NCBI RefSeq assembly: GCF_012848175.1
Contig: NZ_CP051651.1
Location: forward strand, 992,001-1,056,000
Origin: Xanthomonas campestris pv. badrii
GTDB taxonomy: Bacteria > Pseudomonadota > Gammaproteobacteria > Xanthomonadales > Xanthomonadaceae
Direction: 5' to 3'
Length of the DNA: 64,000 nucleotides
Shown piece after piece: positions 53,400 through 63,025 of the stretch. The position numbers were made by a program, and so were the translations under genes. Numbering within the stretch: the stretch's first letter is position 1; every line of letters starts with the position of its first letter. The notes under the pieces were generated by a model. The model was given only the letters and a program-made list of their open reading frames with translations, searched no databases and was not told the origin of the DNA.

Positions 53400-55064
53400 T
53401 CAGCCGCTCTTCGTCGTGCATTGCGCGAACACATCGCGTTCGCGTGCATAAATGCTGGTCTTGACCTGCATCAGGCCCAGCACCGAGGGGAACAGCGCGT
53501 CCTGGTCAGTGTACTGGCCGGCACGGTGGCGCAGGCAGGTCTCGTCCAGGCCACGGTCGCGCGCGAACTCCGGCGAGAACCACATCACCATCGGCACGTG
53601 GGTCTGCTCTTTCGGCGCGATGGCGTACGGCACGCCATGCAGGTACAGGCCTTTTTCGCCCAGTGACTCGCCGTGATCGGAGAGATAGATCATGGCAGTG
53701 TCGTAGTCGGGTAGGCCGCGCAGGGTGTGGATGGCCTGACTGAGGAAATGATCGGTATAGCCGATGGAATTGTCGTAGGCGTTGACGATGTCCTGGCGGC
53801 TGCAGCTGCCCAGGTCGGCGGTCTTGCAGACCGGCTTGTAGCGTTCGAACTGTGCCGGGTAGCGTTCGAAGTAACTGGGGCCGTGGCTACCGAGTTGATG
53901 CAGCACCACCACGCGGTCGCCCGGCTTGGCGCGCACCTGCGCGGCCAGGTCGCCGAGCAGGATTTCGTCCATGCACCGGCCATCGGCGCACAGCCCCGGC
54001 GTGGTGGCGTCATCGAGTTTCTGCAGTTGCAGGCCATCGCAGACGCCCTTGCAACCGGATTGGTTGTCGCGCCACAAGGTCGAAATGCCGGCGTGCTCGA
54101 GCACATGCAGCAGCGACTGGTGACCACGGATGGTGTCTTCGTTGTAGTCGCGGCGGCCGAACGGCGAGAACATGCAGGGCACCGAGACCTCGGTGCTGGT
54201 GCCGCAGGAATGCATGTCCGGAAAATTGATCACTCCGGCCTGCGCCAGCTCCGGCGTGGTCTGCCGCGCATAGCCATTGAGGCCCCAGTTCTGCGCACGC
54301 ACGGTTTCGCCCAGCACCACCAGCAACAGGCGCGGGCGACTGCCGGCTGCGCGCGGGGTGGCCATGGCATCGTGTTCAACCGGTTGCTTGGGTGCGTGCT
54401 TGATCGGCGAGTCGGACTTCAGGTTCTGGCGCAGCGCGACGATGTAATTGATCGGCGTGGCCAGGTAGCGCACTTCGCGGTGATTGCGCATCAAGGCCGA
54501 GATGTCCTGGAACGACAGCATGGCACCGCCTGCACCCACTACGGCCACCGCCAGCAGGAAGCCGCCCCGCCACAGCAGCGACTTGCCCACGCTGCGCGCG
54601 CGCAGGCGGATGCGCCACAGCAGCACGGTCGGTATCAGGAAGTAGCACAGCAGCGGAAAGATCAGGCCTGGTGTGAGCAGCTCGCGCGATTCCTTGTGGT
54701 CGGTATGCAGCACGTTGCGCAGCATGTCCGCATCCAGATAGACGTTGTAGCTGTCCATGTAGTGCGCGGCCAATGCGGTGGTGAACAGCAGCAACGTCAG
54801 CAATGGTTTGGCGTTCCAGCGCCAGACCAGCATCCCCAGCAGCAGTGCATTTGCTGCGACCAGCAACGCCATCAACGAAAGCGCAAATCCAGGACTGCCC
54901 GGATGCGTGGCCATCGCCGTACGCCAGAACAACTGGTTGCACACCAGCGCAAAGAACAGGCTCGACAGCAGGATCAGTGTTTCGGTGGACACCGTGGGGC
55001 GCATGCTCCACGTCAGCGTGTGCGAGCTGATCCGCCCGCGCGGTTCCGGTAGCCAGGTACTCAT
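53400..55064 (-). CDS. eptA: Phosphoethanolamine transferase (EptA/MCR-like)
   Basis: A 554-residue inner-membrane protein. Five membrane segments occupy residues about 25-190 and the periplasmic catalytic domain follows. The metal and nucleophile motifs are GETVRAQNWGLNGYARQTTP, SCGTSTEVSVPCMFSPFG (nucleophilic Thr region), HQLGSHGPSYFERYP and YLSDHGESLGEKGLYLHG. Such enzymes transfer phosphoethanolamine to lipid A and lower susceptibility to cationic peptides such as polymyxin. Conserved cysteines for disulfides are present. ATG 55064 overlaps the PAP2 stop by four bases, so the two genes form an operon. Confidence 0.92.
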   Translation of the reverse strand: MSTWLPEPRGRISSHTLTWSMRPTVSTETLILLSSLFFALVCNQLFWRTAMATHPGSPGFALSLMALLVAANALLLGMLVWRWNAKPLLTLLLFTTALAAHYMDSYNVYLDADMLRNVLHTDHKESRELLTPGLIFPLLCYFLIPTVLLWRIRLRARSVGKSLLWRGGFLLAVAVVGAGGAMLSFQDISALMRNHREVRYLATPINYIVALRQNLKSDSPIKHAPKQPVEHDAMATPRAAGSRPRLLLVVLGETVRAQNWGLNGYARQTTPELAQAGVINFPDMHSCGTSTEVSVPCMFSPFGRRDYNEDTIRGHQSLLHVLEHAGISTLWRDNQSGCKGVCDGLQLQKLDDATTPGLCADGRCMDEILLGDLAAQVRAKPGDRVVVLHQLGSHGPSYFERYPAQFERYKPVCKTADLGSCSRQDIVNAYDNSIGYTDHFLSQAIHTLRGLPDYDTAMIYLSDHGESLGEKGLYLHGVPYAIAPKEQTHVPMVMWFSPEFARDRGLDETCLRHRAGQYTDQDALFPSVLGLMQVKTSIYARERDVFAQCTTKSG

Positions 55065-55825
55065 GCTGCATCCCCCGATGGCAACATCGCATCACGCACG
55101 CCGCGTGGCCGAGCCAGCATCACGCCGTACAAGGTGATCGCGGTGAACCAGCACACCGCCAGCGACCACAGGTCGTGCGACAGAAAATGCGCGCCGCGCA
55201 GCTGTTGCGCAATACCGAAAGTGAGACCTGCTGCCAGACCTATGAACAAGCCTGGCAAGCGCCATGCAGGACGGAGAGACAGCGCACAGAAATACAGCGC
55301 CACCCACGCATAACCGGCACTCGCGTGACCTGCAGGAAAGCAACCGGACGCAGCCAGGCCGTGGCGTGATTCGAACAGCCCAATCATCGCTTGCGTGCCG
55401 CCATAGCGGCTCAGGTCCCAGGGGCAATCCATTGCGGTCCACGCCTTGAGCAGCGAGACCAGCGAGGTCGACAGTGCAACCGAAGCGCCCAGATACGTGA
55501 GTGGCCAGCGCAGCACGCGCAGGCGCGGCTTGCACCACGCTGCCACGGCCAGGATCACCACGCTGACGCCGGCTGCCGTACTCAACCATTTGCCGACACG
55601 ATGCACCACGCCGCTGGTGACCCAATGGTCCTTGAGCAGCCAATGCCCGCCTTCCAGCCGATACAACGCATCGGCCACCCATTGGTCGCCACCGGCGCCC
55701 ATCAGCAAGGCACTGGCCACCAGCACGCCTGCCAGCGGCATCCAGAGATGGCGGGCAAGAAAGCGCGTGTGCGCAACGGTGGCGGTGCGTGCCAGGGCAG
55801 GCGAAAAAGCCGGAAGCGTGGTCAT
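55061..55825 (-). CDS. PAP2 superfamily phosphatase, membrane-bound
   Basis: A 254-residue protein with about six membrane segments. The phosphatase signature is degenerate but recognisable: KAWTAMDCPWDLSRYGG, CFPAGHASAGYAWVAL (for PSGH) and LRGAHFLSHDLWSLAV (for SRxxxxxHxxxD). It may dephosphorylate lipid A or undecaprenyl pyrophosphate. It is the first gene of an operon with eptA, which suggests that a 1-phosphate is removed to prepare lipid A for modification; this is inference. ATG 55825 is used; a TTG at 55846 would extend it by seven residues. Confidence 0.85.
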   Translation of the reverse strand: MTTLPAFSPALARTATVAHTRFLARHLWMPLAGVLVASALLMGAGGDQWVADALYRLEGGHWLLKDHWVTSGVVHRVGKWLSTAAGVSVVILAVAAWCKPRLRVLRWPLTYLGASVALSTSLVSLLKAWTAMDCPWDLSRYGGTQAMIGLFESRHGLAASGCFPAGHASAGYAWVALYFCALSLRPAWRLPGLFIGLAAGLTFGIAQQLRGAHFLSHDLWSLAVCWFTAITLYGVMLARPRGVRDAMLPSGDAA

Positions 55826-55924
55826 CGAAGCGTGGGCCCGTGTCAATGCCCGGCATCTTCGAAACCCGGATGTCGGAGAGCGGTCGGACCGGAGTTGCCC
55901 AGGCGTTAACCCAACACCTGGCGT

Positions 55925-57652
55925 TCAGTCCGCGTCGCTGTCGCCGCCGGTTTGTTCGGTCTCGGACGCATTGCCTTTGCAACCGGCATGCCACGCCGTG
56001 CCCGGAATCAGCTGCCATTGATTGCGGTTGGATTCGCCGATGTCGATGCGCTGGGCCGGATCGATGCAGGCCGGTACCGCCTGCTTGAGCACGAACAGCC
56101 AGCGCTTTTCCGGCGCTTGCGCCAGCCACGGGCCGGCTTTGGCCCACTGCGCCTGCCAACTCGCCTTGAAGCCGAAGTCGGTCACCGGCCGGTCGGCCTG
56201 CAGCAGGTTCTGCTCGCGCCAGGCCAGCATGCCGAGTTCGGCATCGGGCCCGATGCGTTGACCCACGCGTTGCATCAGCCGTGCAGAGGAACTGTACGGA
56301 TCCAGCGCCGGCATCAGGCCCAGGCCATGGACCATCCATAGCGCAGCGGTCATCGCCACCACTGCCGTCCCGGCGCGTTTGCCGCGCGACCAGACCACCG
56401 CGCCGGCACCGATCACGCCCAGGCCGAGTAGCCAGAATCCCACCGACTGCAGCGAGGCAAGTTCCATCCCGCGTTTCAAGGCGGTGTTTTCCGCCCAGGG
56501 CAGATGCAGCGCGATCCCGCCGCCCAGCACCAGCCCGGCGAGCGCCAGCACCACCACGTAGCCGGTGAGCACGGCGCGCACGCCGCGCCTTTGCAACAGC
56601 CCGGCCAGCAACGGCGCTGCCGCCATGCACAGCGCGGGCAGCATTGGAAAGAGATAGACCTCGCGCTTGCCCGGGCTGGCGCTGAAGAACAGCAGGACCA
56701 GCACGCTCCACGCCAGCAGCAACACATAGCGCGGATCGCCGCGGCGCAACCGGCGCCACCACGCCTGCAACAGCCAGGGCAGCAACAGGCAGCCCGGCAG
56801 CCACAAGGTGGCAATCACCTGCAGGTAGTACCAGGCCGGTTTGACGTGATGCCAGGCGTGCGCGTAGCGGGTGCCGGTCTGCTTGAACAGCAATTCCTGC
56901 GCGTAGGCGTGCAACTGCGGGTCCTGGCTGTGCAACAGCGCGATGCCCAGCGGCCCCAGCCACACCGCGGTGCCGGCCACGAACGCCGGCAGCACCAGCA
57001 ACCAGGTGCGGCCGGCCTGCGCGCGCGCAGGCAATACGCTCCACGGCCTGCGCGGCAGCGCCATCCACGGCAGCAACACCAGCAGCGGCAAGAAGCCCAC
57101 GCCCTTGGTGACCGTGCCGACGCCAGCGGCGAACAACCCCAGTGACCACGCGCGCCAATCCCGCCCGCGCAGCAGATGGCGCAGCATTCCCCACAACGCC
57201 AGCGTGGTCAGCGCCACCAGTACCATGTCGATCTGCGCGCGCTTGGCCATCAGGCCGAACTGCAGCACCGCGAACAAGGCCAGCACCGCATGGCCAGCCA
57301 CGCGCCGGTTCCACAGCCGGCGTGTCAGATCCCAGGTCAGCCACAGCGTGGCCAGTGCGGCCAGCAGCGAGGGCAACAGGAACGCCACCGGCCAGTGCGG
57401 CACCAGCTCATAGGTGGCCGCCTGCAGCCACATGAACACCGGCGGCTTTTCCGCGTACAGCTCGCTGCCACGGTGCGGCAGCAACCACTGGCCGCTGTCG
57501 ACCATGGTGCGCGCAGCCAGCACGAAGCGCGGCTCGTCTGGCGGATTGGGCTGGCGCAGCCCCAGGCCGGCCAGCAGGCTGACAAGGATCAGCAGTGATG
57601 CGACCAGCAGCGCGGGGCGGCGGGGCAGGAAGGCAGAGGTGGCAGGCGACAC
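55925..57652 (-). CDS. ArnT-like GT39/GT83 family glycosyltransferase
   Basis: A polytopic membrane protein of about 575 residues with around 12 membrane segments. It has the ArnT/PMT opening PPDEPRFVLAARTMVDSGQW followed by LLPHRGSELYAEKPPVFMWL, which holds the acidic DE catalytic site of GT-C enzymes, and EVYLFPMLPALCMAAAPLLA in the second half. These enzymes move a sugar, in ArnT 4-amino-arabinose, from a polyprenyl carrier to lipid A. No other arn biosynthesis genes are present here, so the sugar may differ. I use GTG 57652, which has GGGG seven bases upstream; the start is uncertain. It is divergent from the two-component system. Confidence 0.85.
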   Translation of the reverse strand: MSPATSAFLPRRPALLVASLLILVSLLAGLGLRQPNPPDEPRFVLAARTMVDSGQWLLPHRGSELYAEKPPVFMWLQAATYELVPHWPVAFLLPSLLAALATLWLTWDLTRRLWNRRVAGHAVLALFAVLQFGLMAKRAQIDMVLVALTTLALWGMLRHLLRGRDWRAWSLGLFAAGVGTVTKGVGFLPLLVLLPWMALPRRPWSVLPARAQAGRTWLLVLPAFVAGTAVWLGPLGIALLHSQDPQLHAYAQELLFKQTGTRYAHAWHHVKPAWYYLQVIATLWLPGCLLLPWLLQAWWRRLRRGDPRYVLLLAWSVLVLLFFSASPGKREVYLFPMLPALCMAAAPLLAGLLQRRGVRAVLTGYVVVLALAGLVLGGGIALHLPWAENTALKRGMELASLQSVGFWLLGLGVIGAGAVVWSRGKRAGTAVVAMTAALWMVHGLGLMPALDPYSSSARLMQRVGQRIGPDAELGMLAWREQNLLQADRPVTDFGFKASWQAQWAKAGPWLAQAPEKRWLFVLKQAVPACIDPAQRIDIGESNRNQWQLIPGTAWHAGCKGNASETEQTGGDSDAD

Positions 57653-57817
57653 GCGCACGCCCCGGTGAAAAGGGGCGAAACGATAGCTGGCAACCTTGTC
57701 GGAAATGTGTCGGACACCTTGCCGGCGCGCGCGCAGGGCCCCCGGGGCGGCCGGGTTCGGCTGGCCTCGGGTAGGATGCGCACAGCGTCCCTGTCGGACC
57801 GTTCTGGAATCGCGCGC

Positions 57818-58534
57818 ATGCGGCTGCTGGTCATCGAAGACAACCGCAACATGGTTGCCAATCTGTTCGATTATTTCGAAGCCCGCGGGCACACCCTGGA
57901 CGCCGCGCCGGACGGCATCACCGGCCTGCACCTGGCCACCACCCAGCAGTACGACGTGCTGGTGCTGGACTGGATGATGCCGCGCATGGACGGCCCGGAG
58001 GTGTTGCGCCGCCTGCGCGAGCAGCATCATTCCGAACTGCCGGTGATCATGCTCACTGCGCGCGACGAATTGCCCGACAAGATCGCCGGCTTTCGCGCCG
58101 GCGCCGACGATTACCTGACCAAGCCGTTCGCGCTGCCCGAGCTGGAAGTACGCATCGATGCCTTGCTCGCGCGTGCGCATGGTCGGCGCCGCAGCAAATT
58201 ATTGCAGGTGGCCGACCTGCGGCTGGACCTGGCCACCCTGGAAGCCACCCGGTCCGGCCAGGTGCTGCATCTGTATCCGGCCTGCCGCAAGTTGCTGGAA
58301 GTGCTGATGCAGGCCAGCCCGGCAGCGGTCACCCGGCAACGCCTGGAGCAGGCGCTGTGGGGCGACGACCCACCCGATGGCGACATGCTGCGTTCGCATA
58401 TCTACGAACTGCGTCGCAGCGTGGATGGTCCGTTCGCGCACAAGCTGATCCACACCCTGCCGCGGCTCGGCTATCGCCTGGCGGAGCTGGATGCCGCTGG
58501 CCAGGCGGCAGGCAACGAGTGCGTCGATGGCTAA
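57818..58534 (+). CDS. OmpR-family response regulator, ColR-like
   Basis: A 238-residue two-domain regulator. The receiver has acidic ED at 7-8, phospho-Asp at D51 in VLVLDWMMPRMDG, T80 in IMLTARDELPD and K102 in DDYLTKPFALPELE. The winged-helix output follows from about 130 (RQRLEQALWGDDPPDGDMLR, SHIYELRRSVDGPFAHKLIH). The overall sequence resembles ColR of Pseudomonas and Xanthomonas, which controls envelope and lipid A modification genes. The neighbouring ArnT-like, PAP2 and eptA genes make that identity likely. Confidence 0.88.
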   Translation: MRLLVIEDNRNMVANLFDYFEARGHTLDAAPDGITGLHLATTQQYDVLVLDWMMPRMDGPEVLRRLREQHHSELPVIMLTARDELPDKIAGFRAGADDYLTKPFALPELEVRIDALLARAHGRRRSKLLQVADLRLDLATLEATRSGQVLHLYPACRKLLEVLMQASPAAVTRQRLEQALWGDDPPDGDMLRSHIYELRRSVDGPFAHKLIHTLPRLGYRLAELDAAGQAAGNECVDG

Positions 58535-59828
58535 GCAGCGCCCGCTGGGCCGCCGGGTCATGCTGTGGCTGTTCGGCTATACCTTGCTGATGACGCTGGC
58601 GGTGTTCGGCACGGCGCAGTATCTGCACGAGCGCGCCGAACACGGCGTGTGGCGCTCGCTGCTTAATTCAGAACTGGACAGCATCTTGGAGCGCAGTGCG
58701 CGCAATCCGGACTACCACTGGCAGGACTCGGACACCTTGCGGCTGTACCGCATCGATGGCTCGGCCGGCGTGCCGCCGGTGCTGCGCACGCTGCACCCCG
58801 GCCTGCACGACGAGCTGGAGATCGCCGGCCGCCAGAGCGCGGTGATGGTGCGCGACACGCCGCAGGCAGGCCGCCTGGCGCTGGTGCTGGACATCACCGA
58901 TTTCGAGGCGCTGGAAAAATTTCTCACCCGCTGGATGCTGGCGGCCGGCGTCGCGTTGATCGGCATCACCTTGCTGATGGGTACCTACGCGATGGCCCGG
59001 CTGGTGCACCCGCTGGTGGAGCTGGCGCGCGACATCGGTGCATTGCGTCCGGGCCGAGGCGCGCAGCAGATCACCGTGGGCGCGCAGGGCAGTGCCGAGC
59101 TCTACGTCATCGCCGATGCGCTCAACGACTACCTGGAACGCAACAGCCAGTTCGTCGAGCGCGAGCGCGCCTTCATCGATAGCGCCAGCCACGAGTTGCG
59201 CACGCCGATCGCGGTGATCGGCAATGCGGTGGAACTGGCGCTGGAACAGCCGGACACCCCGCCCATTGTGCGCCATCAGTTGCAGCGCATCGCGCAGACC
59301 AGCGCCTCAGTGGAGCAACTGATCACCTTGCTGCTGGTGCTTGCCAAGGACCCGGGGCGGCTGGTGCGCAGCAGCGATACCGTGCGGCTGGATCAACTGC
59401 TGCCGGAAATCGTGGCCGACCATGCGCATCTGTGTGCCGACAAGGACCTGCAGGTGGTCATCGACCCGCTCCCGCCGTGTAGCCTGACCGCGCCGGTGGC
59501 CATCGTGCAGACCGCCATCGGCAACCTGCTGCGTAACGCCATCGAGAACAGCGACCGCGGCGTCATCCGCATCGGCCTGTCCGCGCCCGGCGTGGTGCGC
59601 ATTGCCGACCCGGGGCATGGAATGACGCCGGAGGAAATCAGCGCCATCTACGCGCGTCTGGCGCGCGGCAATGCACGGCAGGGCAACGGCATCGGCCTGG
59701 AATTGATCGGACGCTTGTGCGAACACCTGGGCTGGCATCTGCAGCTGGATTCCAACGCAGGGCAGGGCACGGTGGCTACGTTGGACCTGTCCGGTGCCAC
59801 TGCCGCGAGTGAATCTGGGGCGACCTAA
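58527..59828 (+). CDS. Sensor histidine kinase, ColS-like
   Basis: A 433-residue membrane kinase overlapping the regulator by eight bases. Two membrane segments (about 11-31 and 136-156) bracket a 100-residue periplasmic sensor domain. The HAMP-like linker leads to the H box at H222 (FIDSASHELRTPIAVIG), N box NLLRNAIENSD, G1 IADPGHGM and G2 RQGNGIGLEL. The sensor region has several acidic residues (DELEIA, DSILER), compatible with metal or cationic-peptide sensing as described for ColS. It should phosphorylate the adjacent regulator. Confidence 0.88.
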   Translation: MAKQRPLGRRVMLWLFGYTLLMTLAVFGTAQYLHERAEHGVWRSLLNSELDSILERSARNPDYHWQDSDTLRLYRIDGSAGVPPVLRTLHPGLHDELEIAGRQSAVMVRDTPQAGRLALVLDITDFEALEKFLTRWMLAAGVALIGITLLMGTYAMARLVHPLVELARDIGALRPGRGAQQITVGAQGSAELYVIADALNDYLERNSQFVERERAFIDSASHELRTPIAVIGNAVELALEQPDTPPIVRHQLQRIAQTSASVEQLITLLLVLAKDPGRLVRSSDTVRLDQLLPEIVADHAHLCADKDLQVVIDPLPPCSLTAPVAIVQTAIGNLLRNAIENSDRGVIRIGLSAPGVVRIADPGHGMTPEEISAIYARLARGNARQGNGIGLELIGRLCEHLGWHLQLDSNAGQGTVATLDLSGATAASESGAT

Positions 59829-59924
59829 AGCGGCTACCAATCGGTATCGGCAGGGCCATGCAGGTCCAATTCGCCGTCCACGTCGCTCCGACAGCCGCTG
59901 ACGGCGCTGTGCCGGTCGCCGTTC

Positions 59925-60416
59925 CTAGGCTGGCAGCAAACCACGCGCATCCAGCCAGCTGCGCGCGTTTTCCGCATCCTGCTCGAACCAGGCGCGGGTA
60001 GAACCCAGGCGATAGGTGTAGCCCCAGGCATCCATGTCGGCCATCAGCCGTGCGCTGCCCACACCGGGCAACTGCTCGGCCAGCAGGATCTGCAGATAAC
60101 AGGTGGCATCTTCTTCATCCACCGAATCGGTGGCATCGGTATGCACGGCGGCACGTTTGTCGGCAGGTAGTACGATCAGATGTCCGGCCTCGTGCAGCAT
60201 CGAATGCACCGGCGTGTCGTCGCGCACATACACATCGCAACCGATGATGCCGGCCTCCGGTTCGCCCCAGAAACTGCCCGGTATTGCCGCGCCGGTGGCC
60301 ACCCGATGCAGGCGTAGCCCGTAGCGGGCAAGCAGGGCGGCCGGTGCATCCAGGCCGATATCGGCCACGCGCAGCACGCCGGACGTGTCGGAGGCGGAAT
60401 CAGGATGAGGGGTCAC
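59925..60416 (-). CDS. Small zincin-like protein with HExxH motif, unrecognised family
   Basis: A 163-residue protein starting at GTG 60416 (VTPHPDSASDTSGVLRVADI). The middle contains PVHSMLHEAGHLIVLPADKR, a clear HExxH zinc motif in a predicted helix. After it come TDATDSVDEEDATCYLQILL and further acidic residues that may supply the third ligand. It is short for a metallopeptidase but similar in layout to small bacterial zincins of unknown role. It is on the same strand as the min operon and 154 bases downstream of minE, without a clear connection. The GTG start is weakly supported. Confidence 0.6.
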   Translation of the reverse strand: MTPHPDSASDTSGVLRVADIGLDAPAALLARYGLRLHRVATGAAIPGSFWGEPEAGIIGCDVYVRDDTPVHSMLHEAGHLIVLPADKRAAVHTDATDSVDEEDATCYLQILLAEQLPGVGSARLMADMDAWGYTYRLGSTRAWFEQDAENARSWLDARGLLPA

Positions 60417-60570
60417 GCTCGGTGGCTCATGGTCAGGCGCGCGGCAAGCGCGCAGTGGGCAGAAACCAAAACGGCACCGTGCTGCCGCGGTACCGTCGGG
60501 AGGATGGCGTGGCCGTTGCCACACAGCGCGCCTGCTCGTGCAAGGGGCGCGCCGGCATCCATGGCCGCGC

Positions 60571-60828
60571 TTACTTGTCGCCGTCTTCCGGCAGCGCGAC
60601 CGAGATATCCAGCACGTCGTGCTCGCCGTCCTTGACCAGATCAACCCGCACCGCATCGGCGTCGATGTTGACGTACTTCTTGATCACTTCCAGCAATTCG
60701 CGCTGCATCAGCGGCAGGTAATCCGGCCCGCCGCGGTGGTTGCGCTCCTGCGCAATGATGATCTGCAGGCGGTTCTTGGCCGTCTCGGCGGTGTTCTTCT
60801 TGCTCTTGAGAAAATCGAGCAGGCCCAT
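60571..60828 (-). CDS. minE: Cell division topological specificity factor MinE
   Basis: An 85-residue Min[21 protein letters not shown] gives the membrane-binding N-terminus, followed by the MinD-interacting anti-MinCD region ([20 protein letters not shown]) and the topological domain ([20 protein letters not shown]). It drives pole-to-pole oscillation of MinD and confines septation to midcell. It starts two bases after the minD stop. Confidence 0.95.
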
Positions 60829-60830
60829 GC

Positions 60831-61640
60831 TTACCCTCCGAACAGCTTGCTGAAGAAGCCTTTCTTCTCCACGGATGTGAATCGCATCGGGCGCTCCTCG
60901 CCCATGATGCGGGCGACTGCGTCGTCATACGCCTGGCCGGCCGGGGACTCGGCATCCAGGATCACCGGTTCGCCCTTGTTGGAGGCGTTGAGCACGTCGC
61001 CGGATTCGGGAATGACGCCGATCGCCTTCAGACCCAGCACTTCTTCCACGTCGGTGATGCTGAGCATCTCGCCGCCTTCCACGCGGCCGGGGCTGTAGCG
61101 GGTCAGCAGCAGGAACGCCGGCACCGCCTTGCCTTCCTCGGCCTTGCGGGTCTTGGAATCGAGCAGGCCGATGATGCGGTCGGAGTCGCGCACCGAGGAC
61201 ACTTCCGGGTTCACCACCACCACCGCACGGTCGGCGAAGTACATCGCCAGGAACGCGCCTTTTTCGATACCGGCCGGCGAGTCGCAGACGATGTAGTCGA
61301 AGCCGTCGGCGGCCAGGTCCTTGAGCACCTTCTCCACGCCTTCCTGGGTCAGCGCGTCCTTGTCGCGGGTCTGCGAGGCGGCCAGGACGTACAGGTTCTC
61401 GAACCGCTTGTCCTTGATCAGCGATTGCTTGAGCGTGGCTTCGCCATGCACGACGTTGACGAAGTCGTACACCACGCGCCGCTCGCAGCCCATGATCAGG
61501 TCCAGGTTGCGCAGGCCGACGTCGAAGTCGATGACGGCGACCTTCTTGCCGCGCCGCGCCAGCCCGCAGGCCAGGCTCGCGCTGGTGGTGGTCTTGCCGA
61601 CGCCGCCCTTGCCGGAGGTGACTACGATGATTTCAGCCAA
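60831..61640 (-). CDS. minD: Septum site-determining ATPase MinD
   Basis: A 269-residue deviant-Walker ATPase: [20 protein letters not shown] (K11 and K16), [20 protein letters not shown] and [20 protein letters not shown]. The C-terminal amphipathic membrane helix is [11 protein letters not shown]. The family N-terminus MAEIIVV begins at a TTG (61640), preceded by GGAG six bases away; an upstream in-frame ATG would add 13 unrelated residues. It recruits MinC to the membrane and is released by MinE. Confidence 0.94.
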
Positions 61641-61675
61641 AGGATTTCTCCGAATATTTCTGTGGTTGGGCCGCG

Positions 61676-62422
61676 TCAATCAAGCGCAGCGATCTTGATC
61701 TGATCCTGCTCCAGCCAGACCTGGACGGCCTTGCCACGCAGGTCCATGGGAACATCGTCCAGCACCTTGTAGTGGCCAGCGATGGCAACCAGTTCGGCGT
61801 GGAAGTCGCGGCAGAAGATGCGCGCGTCCGGGTTGCCCTGCGCGCCGGCCAAAGCGCGGCCACGCAGGGTACCGTAGATATGGATGCTGCCGTCGGCGAT
61901 GACCTCGGCCCCGGCGCCCACCGTATTGAGTACGGTCAGGTCGCAGTGTTCCGCATACAGCTGCTGGCCCGAGCGCACCGCGGTGCGTTGCATGCGGCCA
62001 GGCGCCGGGCGTGCGGCCGGCGGCGCCGGTTCGGCGCGCGCAGGGGGCGGTGGTGGTGGTGGCGGGCTGACCGCGGTCGGCTCGTACTGGGCACGGAACT
62101 TGGCCAGCAACGGCACGCCGAGCTGCTGTGACAGCAGGTCGATCTCGCTGGTGCCGTAGGCCAGTGCCACCGGCAGCACGCCGGCATCGCGCAGGCCATC
62201 CAGCAGCGCCTTGGCGGTGGCCATGTCCGGCACCTGCGACAGCCCGCCGAAATCCAGGATCACCGCCGCACGCCCGAACAGCTTGGGCGCGCGGGTCACG
62301 CGCTCACGCATTTCCTGCACCAGCCGCGCCACGTCCAGGGTGCGCACGCGCAAATTGGCGATGCCCACCTGGCCGATCTTCAGTTCGCCGGCCTGTTCAA
62401 AATCCACATTCACACTTGCCAC
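61676..62422 (-). CDS. minC: Septum site-determining protein MinC
   Basis: A 248-residue FtsZ inhibitor. The N-terminal FtsZ-interacting domain (NLRVRTLDVARLVQEMRERV) is joined through a proline-rich linker (PPPPPPPPARAEPAPPAARP) to the MinD-binding C-terminal beta-helix (SGQQLYAEHCDLTVLNTVGA, VIADGSIHIYGTLRGRALAG). The linker is longer and richer in proline than in E. coli. It lies 35 bases upstream of minD and three bases after the acetyltransferase stop. Confidence 0.94.
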   Translation of the reverse strand: MASVNVDFEQAGELKIGQVGIANLRVRTLDVARLVQEMRERVTRAPKLFGRAAVILDFGGLSQVPDMATAKALLDGLRDAGVLPVALAYGTSEIDLLSQQLGVPLLAKFRAQYEPTAVSPPPPPPPPARAEPAPPAARPAPGRMQRTAVRSGQQLYAEHCDLTVLNTVGAGAEVIADGSIHIYGTLRGRALAGAQGNPDARIFCRDFHAELVAIAGHYKVLDDVPMDLRGKAVQVWLEQDQIKIAALD

Positions 62423-62425
62423 GCC

Positions 62426-63025
62426 TCAGGTCCCCGTCGATGGATTGGCGGTGGCGGCGGCATGACGCGGCCGGCCCACCCACGGCAATTCTTCGGGCAA
62501 GGTGCCGCCGTAGGTCTCCTTGACCCAGGGATAGCTGCACATGTCCTTCATCAGCATGCTGGCGCGCACGTCCACGTCCGGCATGGTGTTCTGGCCCACT
62601 TCGCGGAAGCCGAAGCTGCCATGGAACAGCAGCGCCGCGTCGGCGCCATGGTCCAGGAACACCTCGCAGGCCAGCTGCGGGTAACGCAGCTCGGTGTAGC
62701 TCTGCACGTCGGCGTAGAACGCCCGCCCGACGCCGCCGCCGCGACGGCGGCTGGCAACCACGATGCGGTCGATATAGAAGAATTCCGGGTGACGGTCCCG
62801 GAACCAGGCGAAATTGCTGCTGTCATGGGCACTGCCGCTGCCGAAACCGACCAGGAAGCCGGCCAGGTTGCCGTCGCGCTCGGCGACGCGGAAATATTCG
62901 GCCTGGGCGTAGAACCGTTGCAGCTTGGTTGAATCCAGCGGCAGGATCGCCAGTCCGGCATTGTTGTTCAGGGCCAGGACGGAATCGAGCTCGTGCTCGC
63001 GCACGTCGCGGATGACGATCGACAT
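62426..63025 (-). CDS. GNAT family acetyltransferase
   Basis: A 199-residue acetyltransferase. The acetyl-CoA loop is IVVASRRRGGGVGRAFYADV, preceded by a beta strand with FFYIDRIVV and followed by ALLFHGSFGFREVGQNTMPD. Substrate not identifiable. ATG 63025 is preceded by GGGA about seven bases upstream, and the stop lies three bases before minC, so it is probably the first gene of the min operon. Confidence 0.88.
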   Translation of the reverse strand: MSIVIRDVREHELDSVLALNNNAGLAILPLDSTKLQRFYAQAEYFRVAERDGNLAGFLVGFGSGSAHDSSNFAWFRDRHPEFFYIDRIVVASRRRGGGVGRAFYADVQSYTELRYPQLACEVFLDHGADAALLFHGSFGFREVGQNTMPDVDVRASMLMKDMCSYPWVKETYGGTLPEELPWVGRPRHAAATANPSTGT

